Shown: positions 6,655-9,035 of the stretch, one piece after another
Numbering within the stretch: position 1 is the first letter of the stretch
Layout of the letters: every line of letters begins with the position of its first letter
From: a bacterium
Lineage (GTDB): Bacteria > Verrucomicrobiota > Kiritimatiellia > UBA8416 > CAMZLY01
Direction: 5' to 3'
NCBI GenBank assembly: GCA_030632465.1
Contig: DAOVUR010000062.1
Span: 1 to 9,035 of the forward strand
DNA length: 9,035 bases
Program-made: the position numbers and the translations under genes
The notes under the pieces: model-generated
The model's database searches: none
The model's input: only the letters and a program-made list of their open reading frames with translations
What the model was told of the DNA's origin: nothing

Positions 6655-6671
6655 AAGGTTGAGGGGGAAGG

Positions 6672-7838
6672 GTGAGTGATAATCGTAAATATAGCATACT
6701 CTTCTTGTGTGCCCGTCCTATTGGCACTGTTGAGAAATCTATATGTGCATCCGCCCTAGTTGATCTTGACTGGCAAGAGCTTATTGTGCTGGCGAAACAG
6801 CAAGGGATGATGTCACTTCTTTATGGACATCTTAAGTATCATGAACTGCTTGATGCAATCCCTGATTTTGCGCAAGAAGCACTGCACCGTTTCTTTATTC
6901 TAAATGTTGCTCGTAATGAACGATTACAGAAACTATTACTGCAAGTGTTGGCTATTCTGAAATCCGCAAAAATTGATGTTACACCGATAAAAGGTCTTAT
7001 TCTTGCCAAAGAGCTTTATGGTGATATCGCTTGGCGAACCATGGAGGATTTGGATTTTCTTGTACCATTGCCCGACATGTTGTCGGCCCGCGAAGAGCTC
7101 CTAAAGAATGGGTTTATTGATAGCCTAGATATTAGGGATTCTGATATAGAACAATATATAAATGCGGGATGGGATCTATCTTTTCTGCATCAAGATTCTG
7201 GTATGCTTGTTCAGATTGGGGCAGGGATATCACCTCGCTACATGGGATTTAATAAGTTTGGGCCAGAGTTGTTTACTGATCAGCGAGAAATAATTTTATC
7301 AGATACGCCTGTAGCAACACTTTCTCCTGAGGCTCAATTTATACTTCTTTCTATACATGGTACCAAGCATTACTGGAACCGTGTGGCATGGCTATCTGAT
7401 CTTGGTGCATTACTGTGCCGCTATCCTGATCTTGATTTAGTGAGGATTGAGAGGTTATCACGAGATATGGGAATATGGCGGATGATTCTTATATCTTTTT
7501 ATCTTAATAATATACTTCTTGGCACAGAGCTACCGTCGACAATTGAAGTGGCGTTAACGCAAGATAGCCACGCAAGAAAGCTTGCCGAACGTATGGCGGT
7601 ACGTGTCTCAATGTTTGAGCCCCTCACAAGTAGACAATATCGTCATTTCTATATCATGACATTAGATAGATTAATGGCTCGTATGCGGTACTTAGTGGAT
7701 CTCACTTTTTCGCCCACTTTTAATGATTGGAAAGTCATTAGTTTGCCACACCATCTACGCGCACTATACTATGTGATACGCCCATTTAGAATGGTTTGCT
7801 CATGGTTTACTCGCCAAAAGGCAAGACGCTCTCTCTGA
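6672..7838 (+). CDS. Nucleotidyltransferase-fold family protein (NTP_transf_5-like), role unknown
   Basis: This resembles the large family of minimal nucleotidyltransferase-fold proteins (NTP_transf_5 type) often found in polysaccharide and accessory loci; no member's reaction is known to me. The recognisable core is VTPIKGLILAKELYGD (103-118) followed by WRTMEDLDFLVPL (121-133), with D126 and D128 as the metal-binding pair. Further on, HGTKHYWNRVAWLSDLGALL (229-248) matches the helical H-KH-W-D segment of the family. At the strand where relatives usually show an acidic-L-H-W motif this protein has LVQIGAGISP (179-188), so the expected third acidic residue and the histidine look replaced by Q181 and G183. 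At 388 residues the length is typical. It starts at GTG after GAGGGGG (6661-6667), 17 bases behind the transferase, so it is probably in the same operon. It could modify a sugar intermediate or be a non-catalytic relative. Confidence 0.82.
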   Translation: MSDNRKYSILFLCARPIGTVEKSICASALVDLDWQELIVLAKQQGMMSLLYGHLKYHELLDAIPDFAQEALHRFFILNVARNERLQKLLLQVLAILKSAKIDVTPIKGLILAKELYGDIAWRTMEDLDFLVPLPDMLSAREELLKNGFIDSLDIRDSDIEQYINAGWDLSFLHQDSGMLVQIGAGISPRYMGFNKFGPELFTDQREIILSDTPVATLSPEAQFILLSIHGTKHYWNRVAWLSDLGALLCRYPDLDLVRIERLSRDMGIWRMILISFYLNNILLGTELPSTIEVALTQDSHARKLAERMAVRVSMFEPLTSRQYRHFYIMTLDRLMARMRYLVDLTFSPTFNDWKVISLPHHLRALYYVIRPFRMVCSWFTRQKARRSL

Positions 7839-7903
7839 GAAAGCTGATAAACGTAAATTAGATTTACTGGTGTTAAATATATAGGTGCATTACCTGTTGA
7901 TTA

Positions 7904-7931
7904 TTGATAATATAGTAGGCTGAAATATGAG
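7904..7931 (+). promoter_or_regulatory. Weak sigma-70-like promoter candidate upstream of fcl
   Basis: The 161-base gap 7839-7999 is the longest stretch here without a gene or repeat. TTGATA (7904-7909) lies 16 bases before TATGAG (7926-7931), matching the -35 consensus at five of six and the -10 consensus at four of six positions. It would give a leader of about 60 bases before the fcl start. AT-rich sequence yields such matches by chance, so this is only a candidate. No rho-independent terminator is visible after the preceding gene. Confidence 0.22.
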
Positions 7932-7987
7932 ATTAAAGAATTTGGCATGGCGGTTTATATCATAACCTTGTTATATAGAGTTTAATT

Positions 7988-7992
7988 AGGAG
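7988..7992 (+). promoter_or_regulatory. Ribosome binding site of fcl
   Basis: AGGAG lies 7 bases before ATG 8000. It is the best-placed canonical site for a full-length gene in the window and fixes the fcl start. It contrasts with the poor sites of the genes at 1155, 3608 and 4768. Confidence 0.75.
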
Positions 7993-7999
7993 TAAAAGA

Positions 8000-8938
8000 A
8001 TGAGTATCAATTTAGCAGAGAAGAGAATATGCGTAACCGGTGGAGCTGGCTTTCTAGGTAGCTTTATTATGGAAAAACTTGCAGCACGCGGCTGTAAAGA
8101 TGTATTTGTTCCTAGAAGTAAAGATTATGATCTGGCAACAGCTGATGGCATTACGCGTATGTATGATGACGCAAAGCCAGATGTTGTGATTCATCTTGCG
8201 GCAGTAGTTGGTGGTATTGGCGCTAATCGCGAACATCCAGGTTCGTTTTTTTATCAGAACCTTATGATGGGTGTGCAGTTAATGGAAGAGGGGCGCTTAA
8301 GAGGACTAGAAAAATTTGTCGCTGTCGGTACCATCTGCGCATATCCGAAATTCACACCAGTTCCCTTTAAGGAAGAAGAGTTGTGGAGTGGTTATCCTGA
8401 AGAGACAAATGCACCTTATGGATTAGCAAAGAAGATGATGCTTGTACAATCTGAGGCATATCGCGATGAATATGATTTTAATTCAATCTATCTCTTGCCG
8501 GTTAATCTGTATGGGCCGCGTGATAACTTTGATCCTGCTAGCTCACATGTTATTCCAGCGCTTATTAAAAAGTGCTGTGATGCCATTAATGCAGGAGATG
8601 ATGAGATTATTGTCTGGGGTAGCGGAACAGCAACACGAGAATTTCTTTTTGCAGAGGACTGTGCCGAGGGTATTCTGCTTGCTACAGAAGAATATGACAA
8701 ATCAGATCCAGTGAATATTGGTGCAGGACGCGAAATTTCCATTAAAGATCTTGTGGATGTTATTGTGGCAGAGACTGGATTTGATGGAAAAGTTACATGG
8801 GATGCTACTAAACCAGATGGCCAGCCACGTCGCTGTCTTGATACGACTAGAGCTACAGAAGAGTTTGGCTTTAAATCCAAAACATCATTTGAAGATGGCA
8901 TGCGTGAGACAATAAAATGGTATCGTGATAATAATTGA
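8000..8938 (+). CDS. fcl: GDP-L-fucose synthase (GDP-4-keto-6-deoxymannose epimerase/reductase)
   Basis: This NADPH-dependent extended SDR enzyme makes GDP-L-fucose in the cytoplasm by 3,5-epimerising and then 4-reducing GDP-4-keto-6-deoxy-D-mannose. The cofactor loop TGGAGFLGS is at 13-21. HLAAVVGGIGANREHP (65-80) and FFYQN match Fcl closely. The catalytic region reads VGTICAYPK (109-117), then APYGLAKK with Y140 and K144. VNLYGPRDNFDP (168-179) and SSHVIPAL with H183 follow, then VWGSGTATREFLF (205-217) and WDATKPDGQPRR (267-278). Compared with E. coli Fcl, catalytic Ser107 is Thr111 here while Cys109 (C113), Tyr136, Lys140 and His179 are kept; Thr keeps the hydroxyl and I believe this variant is common in one Fcl subgroup. 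The 312-residue length is normal. Fcl usually works with GDP-mannose 4,6-dehydratase, not seen complete here. A related GDP-6-deoxy-4-ketohexose reductase is a less likely alternative. Confidence 0.93.
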   Translation: MSINLAEKRICVTGGAGFLGSFIMEKLAARGCKDVFVPRSKDYDLATADGITRMYDDAKPDVVIHLAAVVGGIGANREHPGSFFYQNLMMGVQLMEEGRLRGLEKFVAVGTICAYPKFTPVPFKEEELWSGYPEETNAPYGLAKKMMLVQSEAYRDEYDFNSIYLLPVNLYGPRDNFDPASSHVIPALIKKCCDAINAGDDEIIVWGSGTATREFLFAEDCAEGILLATEEYDKSDPVNIGAGREISIKDLVDVIVAETGFDGKVTWDATKPDGQPRRCLDTTRATEEFGFKSKTSFEDGMRETIKWYRDNN

Positions 8939-8950
8939 AAGTTAAAAACT

Positions 8951-9015
8951 AAAAATTGAATATCCAATATCCAACAAGAAATATCCAATGAACAAGGAAA
9001 AGATTGAACGTCCAA
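8951..9015 (+). repeat. TATCCAA-rich short intergenic repeat
   Basis: TATCCAA occurs at 8961-8967, 8968-8974 (directly adjacent) and 8982-8988, and a related GTCCAAC lies near 9010-9016. The stretch before it (8939-8956) is A-rich and also follows the fcl stop directly. The pattern resembles a degenerate AT-rich intergenic repeat that I recall from various bacterial genomes, often after coding genes; that recollection is not checked. It contains no convincing gene, and the reverse-strand reading through it looks like low-complexity shadow sequence. It separates fcl from whatever follows. Confidence 0.5.
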
Positions 9016-9017
9016 CT

Positions 9018-9035
9018 ATGAATATGTCAAAAAAA
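9018..9035 (+). CDS. Possible start of the next gene, truncated by window edge
   Basis: Two in-frame ATG codons (9018 and 9024) open a frame reading MNMSKK before the window ends. MSKK is a common beginning for GDP-mannose 4,6-dehydratase, and gmd is the usual partner of fcl, so this could be that gene, but four to six residues cannot identify a protein. No good ribosome binding site is close: AAGGAAAA at 8994-9001 is about 16 bases from the first ATG. Placement right after the TATCCAA repeat is also compatible with chance. Confidence 0.22.

Noticed and set aside
7853..7867. GTAAAT-TAG-ATTTAC hairpin as a terminator after the nucleotidyltransferase-like gene
   Set aside because: The stem is six bases, mostly A-T, with no following T-run, so it is unlikely to stop transcription.
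7952..7967. GGTTTATATCATAACC as an operator upstream of fcl
   Set aside because: It is an imperfect palindrome with only GGTT/AACC clearly matched; such sites are common by chance in AT-rich gaps.
8488..9015. Reverse-strand 175-codon open frame overlapping fcl and the TATCCAA repeat
   Set aside because: It lies antisense to a clear fcl gene, and its N-terminal part is only translated repeat sequence. It shows no family motif.

Overview
This window looks like part of a surface-polysaccharide (O-antigen, capsule or exopolysaccharide) locus of a Gram-negative bacterium. The sequence is AT-leaning. All seven confident genes lie on the + strand and are packed closely enough to be read as one or two transcription units. 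The host is not resolved: nothing in the proteins fixes a phylum. The short TATCCAA-type repeat at the right end resembles a repeat style I associate loosely with PVC-group, Bacteroidetes and Desulfobacterota genomes, which is only a weak hint.

Layout. Positions 1-103 hold the 3' part of an intergenic repeat whose last bases lead straight into a family-2 glycosyltransferase (110-1087). Two GT4 glycosyltransferases follow (1155-2303 and 2303-3358), joined by a TAATG stop/start overlap. Next come two more copies of the repeat, perfectly end to end (3338-3467 and 3468-3596), and then a third GT4 of the CapM/PglA type (3608-4735). After that are a long WecA/MraY-type sugar-phosphate transferase fused to a membrane-plus-Rossmann module of the FlaA1/WbpM kind (4768-6654), a nucleotidyltransferase-fold protein of unknown role (6672-7838), a 161-base gap with a possible weak promoter, and GDP-L-fucose synthase (8000-8938). 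The final 100 bases hold a TATCCAA-rich repeat and a possible first few codons of another gene.

How the genes fit together. The WecA-like enzyme would load the first amino-sugar phosphate on undecaprenyl phosphate at the inner membrane. The GT2 and the three GT4 enzymes would then extend the lipid-linked oligosaccharide from nucleotide sugars in the cytoplasm. Fcl would supply GDP-L-fucose (or a related GDP-6-deoxyhexose), which normally also needs GDP-mannose 4,6-dehydratase. No flippase, polymerase, ABC exporter or chain-length gene is present, so the locus must extend beyond the window.

The most unusual element is the ~130-base repeat. Three copies share an imperfect palindromic outline, a conserved ACTCTC/GAGAGT stem with a 20-base loop, and a strong Shine-Dalgarno (AGGGGAG) placed 5 bases before a start codon in the two gene-proximal copies. 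In those two copies, and not in the middle one, the resulting ~30-codon mini-ORF stays open and ends in an ATGA overlap with the start of the glycosyltransferase gene behind it. This suggests a repeat-borne translational leader, which is a hypothesis rather than an established system.
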